Below are positions 8,343-17,081 of a DNA stretch of 64,000 nt, in pieces; within the stretch, counting starts at the first letter, position 1, and the number at the start of each line of letters is the position of its first letter. The DNA comes from Imperialibacter sp040222385. Lineage in GTDB: Bacteria; Bacteroidota; Bacteroidia; Cytophagales; Cyclobacteriaceae. The position numbers were made by a program, and so were the translations under genes. The stretch covers positions 62,001 through 126,000 of the forward strand of contig NZ_JAVKDF010000022.1 in the NCBI RefSeq assembly GCF_040222385.1. The letters run 5' to 3'. The notes below the pieces were generated by a model that had not been told where the DNA came from, ran no database searches, and saw only the letters and a program-made list of their open reading frames with translations.

Positions 8343-9830
8343 ATGACCAACTACGAGAAACTGATTCACGAAGCGAACATAGAGCAGGCCAGGCTCAAAA
8401 CCAGGAGGCACTTTCTCAAAGACTGTGGAATGGGCATGGGGGCCATGGCTTTATCGTCCGTTTTGTGGGGCTGCGACGCTGGTGCCAATTTAAACTCATT
8501 TTCCTCAGGCAACCCAATGGCACCGAAAGCTCCTCATTTTCCCGGACGGGTCAAGTCAGTGATTTATTTGCACATGGCTGGTGCTCCGTCACAGCTGGAG
8601 CTTTTTGATTACAAACCCGAGCTACAAAAGCTCAATGGGCAAGACTGCCCAGCGTCATTTCTCGATGGGAAACGTTTTGCATTTATTCGTGGAGTGCCCA
8701 AAATGTTGGGGCCTCAGGCCAGTTTCAAGCAAAGAGGCCAAAGTGGAGCATGGATTTCCGACTTTTTGCCACACCTGCACAGCATTGCCGACGACATCAC
8801 CTTTGTCAAAGCACTTGAAACGGATCAGTTCAACCATGCACCGGCTCAGCTGCTGATGCACACGGGCGGAGCCAGACTTGGACGACCTAGCATGGGTTCG
8901 TGGGTCACGTATGGCCTCGGAACAGAGAACCAGAATCTGCCTGGCTTTGTGGTGCTCACCTCTGGCGGTAGCACACCCGATGCCGGGAAAAGCGTGTGGG
9001 GAAGTGGCTTTTTGCCAAGTGTTTATCAGGGGATTCAGTGCCGCTCAGTCGGCGACCCGGTATTGTTTATTAACAATCCCGATAACGTAACCCGTGACTT
9101 GCGCAAAGCATCGATTGACGCCATCAACAAGGTGAATCAGAAAACACATGAGGAGTTCAACGACCCGGAAACACTGACTCGCATTTCTCAGTATGAGCTG
9201 GCTTTCCGGATGCAGATGTCGGCACCCGAGGTAATGAATATTGACTCGGAACCGCAATATATCAAAGACATGTATGGGGTGACGCCGGGCAAGGCAAGCT
9301 TTGCCAATAACGTGCTCCTGGCTCGCAAGCTGGTAGAAAATGGCGTTCGGTTCGTGCAGTTGTACGACTGGGGTTGGGACACCCACGGAACAGGGCCGGA
9401 TGCATCTGTTGGCGCAGGCCTGCAGGGTAAATGCCGCCAGGTGGACAGGGCCACAACAGCACTGATCCTTGATCTGAAACAAAGGGGTCTGCTGGACGAA
9501 ACACTGGTGGTGTGGGGAGGTGAATTTGGCAGAACGCCCATGCTGGAAAACAGGGAGGGCAAGGCTAATCCTTACCTGGGCCGTGACCATCATGTGGAAG
9601 CATTCACAATCTGGATGGCCGGAGGTGGCATCAAGAAGGGCTTCAGCTTTGGGGAAACCGATGAGATAGGCTATGCGGCGGTGAAAGACAAGGCGCTTAC
9701 GTACGATATTCAGGCCACCATTCTTCACCAGCTTGGCTTTGACCATGAGAAGCTAACCTACCAGTTTCAGGGGCGCCCGTTCAGGTTAACCGATGTGCAT
9801 GGAAGAGTACTCACCGAGATATTGAGCTGA
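8343..9830 (+). CDS. DUF1501 family protein, Tat-exported (sulfatase-like fold)
   Basis: A 495-residue protein starting 2 bases after the PSD1 stop. Its N-terminus carries a twin-arginine signal (R21-R22-H-F-L-K) followed by GMGMGAMALSSVLWGC, so folded export through Tat is expected, perhaps with a lipobox Cys. The body shows DUF1501 hallmarks: KSVIYLHMAGAPSQLELFDYKP, the DTFD-like GRPSMGSWVTYGLG, YDWGWDTHG and VVWGGEFGRTP followed by GRDHH. DUF1501 proteins are distant alkaline-phosphatase/sulfatase-superfamily members almost always encoded beside a PSD1 protein, as here. Substrate unknown. Confidence 0.92.
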   Translation: MTNYEKLIHEANIEQARLKTRRHFLKDCGMGMGAMALSSVLWGCDAGANLNSFSSGNPMAPKAPHFPGRVKSVIYLHMAGAPSQLELFDYKPELQKLNGQDCPASFLDGKRFAFIRGVPKMLGPQASFKQRGQSGAWISDFLPHLHSIADDITFVKALETDQFNHAPAQLLMHTGGARLGRPSMGSWVTYGLGTENQNLPGFVVLTSGGSTPDAGKSVWGSGFLPSVYQGIQCRSVGDPVLFINNPDNVTRDLRKASIDAINKVNQKTHEEFNDPETLTRISQYELAFRMQMSAPEVMNIDSEPQYIKDMYGVTPGKASFANNVLLARKLVENGVRFVQLYDWGWDTHGTGPDASVGAGLQGKCRQVDRATTALILDLKQRGLLDETLVVWGGEFGRTPMLENREGKANPYLGRDHHVEAFTIWMAGGGIKKGFSFGETDEIGYAAVKDKALTYDIQATILHQLGFDHEKLTYQFQGRPFRLTDVHGRVLTEILS

Positions 9831-9839
9831 TCACTGTAG

Positions 9840-10757
9840 ATGAGAAGAAGAGATTTTATTGGAACTACATTGGGAGCAGGCATAGGAGTAGGCCTCGCCA
9901 CTTCGCCATTGCTGGCTTCCGAAGCGCAACAAAACAATACACCTGACATGAAAATTAAGATACTGGCCACCAACTGGGGAGATGGAGACACTATCGAAGT
10001 CTTTTGCAAAAAGATTAAAAGCTATGGTTATGATGGCCTTGAGGTGTGGTACCCAACCGACGCATCGGAAAGGGAAAAGCTGGTAAATGCAACGAAAGCC
10101 AACGGGCTGGAGTTTGGCTTTCTCGTTGGCGCCTATCAACCTGAGTTTCAGCCGCATTTTGAGCTCTTTGAAACCAACTTGCGAGCGGCAGTGAAGATGA
10201 AGCCACTGTACATCAACTGTCATTCCGGAAAAGACTTTTTCTCTTACGATCAAAATAAGCAGTTTCTGGACTTAACCAGCAAAGTAAGTAAAGAATCGGG
10301 TGTGGGTATCCATCACGAAACGCATCGCTCCCGCATCATGTACTCTGCGCCGGTCACCAGGAATTTTATGGAGAAAAACCCGGAACTGACATTGACGCTC
10401 GATATTTCACATTGGTGCAACGTACATGAAACCCTTCTTCAGGACCAAAAGGAAACGGTGGAAATGGCTTTGCAACGTACCAGGCACATTCACCTGCGTG
10501 TCGGGCATCCGGAAAGTCCTCAGGTGAACGATCCAAGGGCGCCCGAATGGAAAGAGGCCCTTGACCAGCACCTGGCCTGGTGGGACAAGGTGATCGAGCT
10601 TCGGAAAAAGGCCGGTGCCGATACCATGACCTTCCTGACTGAATTTGGCCCAGCTGACTATATGCCTACTATTCCCTACACCAGACAACCCGTTGCCAAC
10701 CAGTGGGACATCAATCGCTATATGCTTGAGTTGATCAGAAAACGATACACTTCATAA
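9840..10757 (+). CDS. Tat-exported sugar phosphate isomerase/epimerase-like TIM barrel
   Basis: A 305-residue protein with an N-terminal Tat signal (MRRRDFIGTTLGAGIGVGLA) ending near SPLLASEA. The remainder is an AP-endonuclease-2/xylose-isomerase-like TIM barrel: KIKSYGYDGLEVW (strand 1-2), IHHETHRSR, LTLDISHWCNVHE and HIHLRVGHPE supply the Glu/His/Asp residues expected around a divalent metal. Periplasmic location follows from the signal. It is gene three of the PSD1-DUF1501 operon (9 bases after the DUF1501 stop), consistent with a role in converting a sugar or cyclitol released or oxidised by its neighbours. The exact reaction cannot be read from sequence. Confidence 0.87.
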   Translation: MRRRDFIGTTLGAGIGVGLATSPLLASEAQQNNTPDMKIKILATNWGDGDTIEVFCKKIKSYGYDGLEVWYPTDASEREKLVNATKANGLEFGFLVGAYQPEFQPHFELFETNLRAAVKMKPLYINCHSGKDFFSYDQNKQFLDLTSKVSKESGVGIHHETHRSRIMYSAPVTRNFMEKNPELTLTLDISHWCNVHETLLQDQKETVEMALQRTRHIHLRVGHPESPQVNDPRAPEWKEALDQHLAWWDKVIELRKKAGADTMTFLTEFGPADYMPTIPYTRQPVANQWDINRYMLELIRKRYTS

Positions 10758-10776
10758 CCCAGCTACTCAGGCTTCT

Positions 10777-12165
10777 ATGGACTACGGTATCGTTTCATTT
10801 ATTGGCAAATTTCACCCCCTGCTTGTGCACCTGCCTATCGGTATGCTGATAATTGCCATCCTTTTTGGCTTTATGAGCTTAAAGGAAAACTACAGTTACC
10901 TCAAGGGAGCTAACCACATTGTGCTTTTTCTTGCAGCGATTTCGGCCACGCTGTCAGCTTTTACAGGCTGGATACTTTCACAATCGGGTGGTTACGCAGA
11001 CGAACTGATCGACTGGCATCAGTGGATGGGCATAGGCCTGGTTGTTATTAGCTGGGTGGCATTTTTTGTGCATGCGAGGAACGAAAAAGCTTTTAAAATG
11101 GTGCTGATTGTCTCGGGATTGCTTTTGGTAATTACCGGACACCTGGGAGGCAGCATTACACATGGAGACGGTTTTCTGACGCCGCCGCCACTCTCGGAAT
11201 GGTTTGCAAAAGAGGGTGCGGCTGTTCCGCCTATTGTTCTGACAAAAGAGACGCTGGGCTACGAGGCCATTGCCAATATTGTGGACAGAAAATGCAAGAG
11301 CTGTCACGGCCCCGGCAGCCAGAAGGGAAAGTTGAGACTCGATTCACCTGAAGAAATGCTGAAGGGAGGGAAGCACGGAGAAGTGATAGTGGCTTCTTTG
11401 CCAGAGGAAAGTCATTTGATAGAAAACATCCTCTTACCGATTGACAATGATGATCATATGCCACCTAAAGAGAAGAGTCAGTTGAGTAAGGCCGAGGTGG
11501 CTATATTGGTGCAGTGGGTGGCCACAGGTGCTTCTTTTGACAAGACAGTGGAAGAACTGGCGTGGAGCGACAGCCTGATTGTGGCCTACAATACTGCTAC
11601 TTCTAACAAACCAGCTACTTATACCTATATTCCTCAGGGTAGCGTTCAGCCTATTGAGTCAAGTTTAGTCACTAGACTAGACACGCTGGGTGTGAGTATC
11701 GTACCTGTGAGCGACGGCAGTAATTATGTGAACGTCAACTTCTTGCATGTGCCACAGAATTATATGGCAGAAGCTTTGCAACTGCTTCCATCTCTAAACA
11801 AACAGTGTGTGTGGTTGGATCTTACCGGGAAGCCGCTTAGTTCTGAGCGCCTGGAATTTGTCGGGAAGATGCAAAACTTAACGAAGCTGAGCCTCAAGGA
11901 CTGTGGATTGAGCGATAGCTTGCTATCAAAACTGCAATCCTTGTCGAGGTTGGAGTATGTGAACCTTGTGAATAATCCAGTGACAGCAAGTGGTATCAAG
12001 GGCTTGCAAGGCAATGTCGGTCTTCAACAGCTGTTTCTTTTTCAGACACAGGTGCAGCCTACGGATACGGCAGCCCTACGAGGAATGTTCGCAAAGGCAG
12101 CCATCAATCTTGGTGGCTACGAAATGCCCCTGATAGATGCAGATACCAGTAAAATTATCTATTGA
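10777..12165 (+). CDS. Membrane protein with planctomycete-type cytochrome c domain and leucine-rich C-terminus
   Basis: A 462-residue protein in three parts. Residues ~1-135 form four hydrophobic helices of the DUF2231-like type (FHPLLVHLPIGMLI, FTGWILSQSGGY). Residues ~160-260 are a cytochrome domain with one heme site, CKSCHGPGSQKGKLRL (Cys near 173), and the MPPKEK…SKAEVAILVQWVATGA ending seen in PSCyt1 domains. Residues ~330-450 read like degenerate leucine-rich repeats (LTKLSLKDCGLSDSLLSKL, LEYVNLVNNPVTASGIKGL). It ends the PSD1 operon and may pass electrons from the periplasmic enzymes to the membrane. The stop overlaps the 3' end of the convergent small membrane protein by 7 bases. 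Confidence 0.85.
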   Translation: MDYGIVSFIGKFHPLLVHLPIGMLIIAILFGFMSLKENYSYLKGANHIVLFLAAISATLSAFTGWILSQSGGYADELIDWHQWMGIGLVVISWVAFFVHARNEKAFKMVLIVSGLLLVITGHLGGSITHGDGFLTPPPLSEWFAKEGAAVPPIVLTKETLGYEAIANIVDRKCKSCHGPGSQKGKLRLDSPEEMLKGGKHGEVIVASLPEESHLIENILLPIDNDDHMPPKEKSQLSKAEVAILVQWVATGASFDKTVEELAWSDSLIVAYNTATSNKPATYTYIPQGSVQPIESSLVTRLDTLGVSIVPVSDGSNYVNVNFLHVPQNYMAEALQLLPSLNKQCVWLDLTGKPLSSERLEFVGKMQNLTKLSLKDCGLSDSLLSKLQSLSRLEYVNLVNNPVTASGIKGLQGNVGLQQLFLFQTQVQPTDTAALRGMFAKAAINLGGYEMPLIDADTSKIIY

Positions 12166-12392
12166 GATTTTACCCCTTGTTTCTTTTTGATGAAGGTACC
12201 AATGCCAAAACCAACAAGTAGCAGCCAGGGAAATCCGTGAAAAATTGTATCGAACCAGTCCATAGGCTGCATGCCGACTGCCCCGCCTGCTACCCACTTG
12301 AGTTTACCCCAAATGTGCGGCTCAGGAAAAAAGGGGGCCAGGCCCAAAGTAAGGCAGAGTAGTAGAATGGTTTTTATTGAGAGTATCCGCAT
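12159..12392 (-). CDS. Small inner-membrane protein (77 residues)
   Basis: Two hydrophobic segments (residues ~6-22 and ~52-66) flank a conserved-looking amphipathic middle with the motifs PEPHIWGKLKWV, GGAVGM and MDWFD; the tail is basic (IKKKQ). I recall proteins of this size and pattern being annotated vaguely as 'RND transporter' in Bacteroidota and Proteobacteria, but nothing here supports a transport role. It stands alone and its 3' end overlaps the cytochrome/LRR gene tail-to-tail. Confidence 0.65.
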   Translation of the reverse strand: MRILSIKTILLLCLTLGLAPFFPEPHIWGKLKWVAGGAVGMQPMDWFDTIFHGFPWLLLVGFGIGTFIKKKQGVKSQ

Positions 12393-12460
12393 ATCTTCAT
12401 TTTTCTACAAAGGTAAGTTAGCCGAACGTAGAGATGAGTGACATAAGTTACACCCAAAGC

Positions 12461-12500
12461 AAAAAACAAGGCCCTTGACTCAGAGGAATCAAAGGCCTTG
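12461..12500 (-). terminator. Rho-independent terminator of the lipoprotein gene
   Basis: On the minus strand a 12-bp stem (CAAGGCCTTTGA / TCAAGGGCCTTG, one G-U pair) with a 10-base loop is followed directly by six U residues. It lies 20 bases past the lipoprotein stop codon. Confidence 0.85.
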
Positions 12501-12520
12501 GTGACACCGCTTCTTACGAT

Positions 12521-13321
12521 TTACTCGCAGGCTACGTCATTCAATGTTGTATCCCAGCAGTGGTACAAGTTATCCTCAAAAAAGACCTGGCTTTTAATTT
12601 TTCCGTTGCTGTTCTCGGCACTCCAGAGCACCTGTATTGTATTTTCGGTATTGGTGTCAATGATAGTGACGTTTCTGTTCAGCTCGGCACCGGCATCAAC
12701 CATATAGCTAATAGAACTTCCGAAACTGTCGCCCGGCTTTTCAACTGTGAAGGTCACATCTGCAACTCCGTCAACCTCCGATTTGGACCATTCTGATGAC
12801 AGCCACGCATTTGGTTTTTCGGGGCTTTCGTAGAGTGTCCATGTGCCGGCATTGGCCATGAAATTGGACTCCCCCGTAAACCACACGAAGTCAGAAAAGC
12901 CACCTGCTTTCGAAATATAGCCTGTCCAGGTAACATCACTGCCATCCACGTCAGCAGTAAGTTTTACGGAGTAAGAACCACTGTTAGGAACAGATATATC
13001 ATAAGCCCAAACCCATAATTTGGTTTCTGTATCAAATGTAGCCTCCTGATTCACCGCTAGTTTAAACGCAGTGACAGGAACAACCAGCGCTCCGGAAAGG
13101 ATGCCAGAATACACGCCAACACTTGTAGCAGCATAAACCCAATTCCTGACAACCATTTGCCTGCCACCTCCATCACCCTCACTGCCGCTAAAATCATCAA
13201 AATTGGGAGCCATACTCGTGCCAGGAGGCATCGCAGGAGCAGTGCCCGGGTCTACTTCCTCGTCTTTGTTGCATGACACCAAAAGGATTGAAAATGATAA
13301 TAGGAATGCTAGTTTTCTCAT
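12521..13321 (-). CDS. Secreted lipoprotein of unknown function
   Basis: A 266-residue protein starting at the ATG at 13321, chosen because it gives a clean lipoprotein signal (MRKLAFLLSFSILLVSC, Cys near residue 17); the frame extends to 13369. After the lipobox comes an acidic and Pro/Met-rich linker, then what looks like a beta-rich domain with many Trp/Tyr/Thr residues in which WVYAATSVGVYSGILSG and a VTWTGYISKAGGF segment stand out. I do not recognise the family. It is a single-gene unit with its own terminator, next to the S10 peptidase on the same strand but separated by about 155 bases. Confidence 0.7.
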   Translation of the reverse strand: MRKLAFLLSFSILLVSCNKDEEVDPGTAPAMPPGTSMAPNFDDFSGSEGDGGGRQMVVRNWVYAATSVGVYSGILSGALVVPVTAFKLAVNQEATFDTETKLWVWAYDISVPNSGSYSVKLTADVDGSDVTWTGYISKAGGFSDFVWFTGESNFMANAGTWTLYESPEKPNAWLSSEWSKSEVDGVADVTFTVEKPGDSFGSSISYMVDAGAELNRNVTIIDTNTENTIQVLWSAENSNGKIKSQVFFEDNLYHCWDTTLNDVACE

Positions 13322-13476
13322 TTTGGATTTTATTGGTACAACTATAGAATTAACGATCACAAAAGTCATTAGTTGTATAAAACGAATATTAAATATAATA
13401 TTTTAAATAAATCCAAATTCGACCGCCTTGAACGTGCCTATACTATCGGAATGACAAAATAGGGCGGCTACTCTTG

Positions 13477-14979
13477 CTATTTTTGCATAAATACTCTGAT
13501 GTCTTTCACTAACAAATCAAAATCAGGCTGGTGGTTGTACATCATGTGGCCGCCTTCGTAGTAGGTCAACTGAACCATCTCTTTAGGAATTCCATTGCGG
13601 GCAAAGGTGTATTCTGCATCAAAAAACGGTGTGATCAGGTCATAATAGCCGCAAGCCACCAACACCTTAAGATCCTTGTTACGTCGCATGCTCTCAGCAA
13701 GCTTTCTGGCTACATTCACATAAATCGGTTCCCAGTATTCACCTTCCGGCGCATCTCGCCATCTCCAGTTGGCACCAACTTCTTCGCTGGAGGTGATATA
13801 GGGCCTGTCCATTTCAATATTTAGCTCTGAGGCAAAATAGTGATTGAGGGCTGCCGTATAAGCTGCATCCATTTGGTAGTCGGAAGCATCTCCTAGCGTT
13901 GGATATTCCGCCACGTCATCTGCCTCATCGCCTTTGAATCTTCCATCGAGTCTGCCGATGGCAAGTCCTTCCTGCTCCATCAATTTCTTCTGAAACCGTG
14001 GAATAAGTACTCGCAGGTCTGATTTTAAGACGTAATCTTTTGATAGCCCGGTAAAATAGGAAAGTTTTTCAGCGATTTGATTTTGAGCATCTGCAGTAAG
14101 CATGCTCCCTTTGAGCAATGCCGGCGCATACTCATCCGTAGTGAATACCCGACACTCCTGCACAAAAGCCTCCAAAGTTTTTCCTTGCCCTGCTTTCTTA
14201 TGGTACCACGCAGTGGCAGCCATACTTGGCAGGTAGGTAAGGTAGGAGATCACGTTGTCGTGGATGGAGGTGGAGCCCTGATAATCGACTGCCTGAGAAA
14301 TCAGGACAAGGCCATTCATTGAAACACTTTGTCCGCTTCCTTCCAGCGCATTTGTTACCGCCGCAGCCCGTGTGGTGCCGAAGCTTTCACCAAATATGTA
14401 CTTGGGAGAATTCCACCGCTTGTTTTCTGTGATCCAAAGTCTGATAAATTGCGCCACTGAGTTGGCGTCTTCGTTTAGTCCCCAGAAATCTTTGCCGGTT
14501 CCTTTGCCAACGGGAACGCTGAAGCCAGTGCCAATAGGGTCTACAAAAACCAGGTCCGTAACATCGAGCAGACATTGTTGATTGTTCACGATAGGATAGG
14601 GGGCGCCGCCGTCGTCGGTATCTGCATTGCTGGCGATTTTTACAATTCGAGGCCCGAGAAAGCCCATGTGTAACCAAACAGAAGCTGAGCCAGGGCCGCC
14701 GTTGAAAATGAAAGTGACAGGCCGCTTGCTATAGTCAGTGAGGCCTTCCTGCAAATAGGAGACCGCCCACAACGCTCCAATAGGCTCGTTTTTGTCGTTT
14801 TTCAGATGTGTTTCCTTTCCGACGGCTTTATAACGCACGGCCTTTGCGTTGAAAGTGCCCTGATGCTGAGTGATAAATGATTTCGGCGCAGGTATATCCT
14901 TTACTATTGAGTCAGCCTTCTGTGCATGGGATAAATGCACGAGTGCAAGTAAAGTGAAAGCGCATAGAATGGATTTCAT
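13477..14979 (-). CDS. Peptidase S10 family (serine carboxypeptidase-like) exported protein
   Basis: About 500 residues. The start at 14979 gives a standard signal peptide (MKSILCAFTLLALVHLSHA); an alternative ATG at 14991 adds four residues. The serine carboxypeptidase catalytic elements are present in order: FIFNGGPGSASVWLHMG (oxyanion/recognition), YIFGESFGTTRAAA (nucleophile Ser in GESFG), VACGYYDLITPF (Asp) and YEGGHMMYNHQPD (His). The family removes C-terminal residues or hydrolyses related amides/esters at low pH; here it should act in the periplasm. It is divergent from the ebo operon, with a 200-base shared upstream region. Confidence 0.9.
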   Translation of the reverse strand: MKSILCAFTLLALVHLSHAQKADSIVKDIPAPKSFITQHQGTFNAKAVRYKAVGKETHLKNDKNEPIGALWAVSYLQEGLTDYSKRPVTFIFNGGPGSASVWLHMGFLGPRIVKIASNADTDDGGAPYPIVNNQQCLLDVTDLVFVDPIGTGFSVPVGKGTGKDFWGLNEDANSVAQFIRLWITENKRWNSPKYIFGESFGTTRAAAVTNALEGSGQSVSMNGLVLISQAVDYQGSTSIHDNVISYLTYLPSMAATAWYHKKAGQGKTLEAFVQECRVFTTDEYAPALLKGSMLTADAQNQIAEKLSYFTGLSKDYVLKSDLRVLIPRFQKKLMEQEGLAIGRLDGRFKGDEADDVAEYPTLGDASDYQMDAAYTAALNHYFASELNIEMDRPYITSSEEVGANWRWRDAPEGEYWEPIYVNVARKLAESMRRNKDLKVLVACGYYDLITPFFDAEYTFARNGIPKEMVQLTYYEGGHMMYNHQPDFDLLVKDIRVFMQK

Positions 14980-15179
14980 TGAGTTCACCATTTTGAGTTG
15001 AATGTTTTGTGCCCACAAGTTGATCAATCTTTTTTATTATCAACAGAACAATACATAACGAAAAATATGTTGTGATGTGAGTAATGTCACGCAATGTGTC
15101 GGACGGTATTTTTATACTTGCCAAAACCTTTGATATTTGTCGGGCTAAGCGAATTTTAACACAACAAACCCTATTATAA

Positions 15180-16070
15180 ATGTTCTCATACGATGCCAGG
15201 GCGCTGAGTGGAGAGTTGTCAGCCATTATTGAATCCTTTGTTTCTAACGATGCCTGGCAATGGCTTCAGGAAAAAACGGGTGATATATCTTCCTCTGAAA
15301 CCGGATCAGCATTAAATGTGGCTTTCGCTGCTATTCCCAGAAAGCTTGGCAAGAATCATTTGAGCCTTAGCGAAAGTACCATTGCTAACATTCAACAAAT
15401 AAGACCAGGTTTTCGAATGGCCCATTGGCCAATAGATCGTTTGTGCCGGGTTTGGGTGTTGATTCAGGTACCAGCTTCGAACAAAAGCAGTTACATAGCC
15501 AGGATTCAAAACTTGTTTCTTGCGGCAGAAATGAATGAGCTGGTGGCGTTGTATTCTGCGCTGCCTGTGTTAGCTTATCCCGAAGCGTGGAAGGCTCAGT
15601 GTGCCGAAGGGATAAGAAGTAATATCGGTGATGTGCTGGAGGCAATTATGTGCAATAACCCTTATCCCTCTGAGCAACTCGATGAAGCTGCCTGGAACCA
15701 ACTGGTGCTGAAGGCAATATTTACAGAAAAACCGTTGCATTCGATTATTGGCCTGGACGACAGAGCTAATTTGGAGTTGGCCAACACGCTTTCTGATTTT
15801 GCCCACGAGAGATGGGCGGCGCATAGAACGGTACCTCCCATGTTGTGGCGATGCGTCGGGCCATTTATCAATGAAAAAACCATAGGCGACATGGAGCGCC
15901 TGATGCTTTCCGTCGATAGCACCGAAAGAGAAGCTGCGGCACTTGCCTGTAGTGCAAGCCAATTTCCTGCTGCCGCTGAACTCCTGAATAGGAACAAACA
16001 GTTGAATGCATTGGTTAAATCGGGCGACATTACCTGGGAAAGCATAGCAAAGAAAACAGAGCTGGTTTAG
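15180..16070 (+). CDS. eboA: EboA domain protein, first gene of the ebo operon
   Basis: A 296-residue, mainly alpha-helical soluble protein without signal peptide or membrane segment. Recognisable features are the N-terminal WLQEK element, FAAIPRKLGKNHLSL, MAHWPIDRLCRVWVL near residue 80 and ERWAAHRTVPPMLWRCVGPF near residue 215 (written here in part). These, and above all its place directly ahead of a TatD-like hydrolase, a UbiA prenyltransferase, a dehydroquinate-synthase-like enzyme, a TIM-barrel protein and an alkaline-phosphatase-fold protein, identify EboA. The molecular role is unknown; repeat-like helices suggest a scaffold or binding protein. A 23-base gap separates it from eboB, and a 7-of-8 match to the -7 element, TATACTTG, lies at 15113-15120. 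Confidence 0.85.
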   Translation: MFSYDARALSGELSAIIESFVSNDAWQWLQEKTGDISSSETGSALNVAFAAIPRKLGKNHLSLSESTIANIQQIRPGFRMAHWPIDRLCRVWVLIQVPASNKSSYIARIQNLFLAAEMNELVALYSALPVLAYPEAWKAQCAEGIRSNIGDVLEAIMCNNPYPSEQLDEAAWNQLVLKAIFTEKPLHSIIGLDDRANLELANTLSDFAHERWAAHRTVPPMLWRCVGPFINEKTIGDMERLMLSVDSTEREAAALACSASQFPAAAELLNRNKQLNALVKSGDITWESIAKKTELV

Positions 16071-16093
16071 CTCAGAATAAAAACAGAACGATT

Positions 16094-17080
16094 ATGTGTT
16101 GTAGTGATAATTTTACTGAGGCGGATTTACAAAAAAGGGACGCCAACCCTGTTTATCTCGATAGTGTAAAGGGCATGCAGTTTTTCGACCCGCATGTGCA
16201 CATGACATCCCGCACGACGGACGACTACCAGTCCATGGCGGACGCCGGTGTGGTAGCCCTTATCGAGCCTGCCTTCTGGCTCGGGCAGCCCCGGACAGGC
16301 ATTGCCACTTTCCGTGACTACTATGCCAGCCTGATCGGGTGGGAGCGGTTCAGGTCTTCGCAGTTTGGCATCAAGCACTACTGCACGATAGGGCTGAACA
16401 GCCGGGAAGCCAACAATGAGGCTTTGGCTGAGCAAGTGATGGAAATCCTGCCACTGTTTATTTACAAAGAAGGCGTAGTGGGTGTTGGTGAAATAGGTTT
16501 CGACGACCAGACACCGGCAGAAGAGAAATACTACCGGGCACAGCTTGACCTGGCCAAAGAAGCAGGGCTGCCTGTGCAAATTCATACACCTCACCGGGAC
16601 AAAAAACGAGGCACCCAACGCAGTATGGACATCGCTCTGGAGCAGGGCCTTGACCCGAAGATGGTGATTGTTGACCACAATAATGAAGAGACGGTAAAGG
16701 AAGTATTGGATCGTGGCTTTTGGGCAGCTTTCACCATTTATCCATTTACCAAGATGGGCAACGAGCGCATGGTGGAGGTGGTGAAACAGTATGGGCCTGA
16801 ACGTATCATGATCAATTCAGCTGCCGACTGGGGCATCAGCGATCCGCTGGCAGTGCCTAAAACTGCCGCTTTGATGAAGCAGCATGGTATTAGCGACGAC
16901 ATCATCCGGCAAGTCACTTATCAGAATGCTATCACAGCTTTTGGTCAAAGCGGTCAAATCGATGAGGCGGACTTCACTACTGTGAAGGACATCGATCAAA
17001 GTCAAAAATTCGAAGGCAATACCGTTTTGCGTGGTGGACAGCAGCCACGAATGGACAAGAATTCCCTGATCATTAAATAA
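16094..17080 (+). CDS. eboB: EboB, TatD family metal-dependent hydrolase
   Basis: A 328-residue amidohydrolase-superfamily TIM barrel. Metal ligands can be followed in order: H34-x-H36 in FFDPHVHM, Glu in GVGEIGFDD, His in PVQIHTPHRD, His in IVDHNNEE and Asp in NSAADWG near the C-terminus. The set looks complete, so it should be an active hydrolase, cytoplasmic, with an unknown substrate. TatD relatives are otherwise known as DNA or D-amino-acid ester hydrolases, but the ebo members form a separate metabolic branch. The N-terminus has a Cys-Cys pair. Its stop codon (17078-17080) is 1 base before the TTG start of eboC, which suggests translational coupling. Confidence 0.9.
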   Translation: MCCSDNFTEADLQKRDANPVYLDSVKGMQFFDPHVHMTSRTTDDYQSMADAGVVALIEPAFWLGQPRTGIATFRDYYASLIGWERFRSSQFGIKHYCTIGLNSREANNEALAEQVMEILPLFIYKEGVVGVGEIGFDDQTPAEEKYYRAQLDLAKEAGLPVQIHTPHRDKKRGTQRSMDIALEQGLDPKMVIVDHNNEETVKEVLDRGFWAAFTIYPFTKMGNERMVEVVKQYGPERIMINSAADWGISDPLAVPKTAALMKQHGISDDIIRQVTYQNAITAFGQSGQIDEADFTTVKDIDQSQKFEGNTVLRGGQQPRMDKNSLIIK

Positions 17081-17081
17081 T

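Noticed and set aside
9045..9746. A 233-codon open frame on the minus strand
   Set aside because: It is antisense to the DUF1501 gene and has Cys/His-rich composition typical of a shadow frame.
16127..16678. A 183-codon open frame on the minus strand
   Set aside because: It is antisense to eboB, whose metal ligands are conserved in the plus-strand frame.
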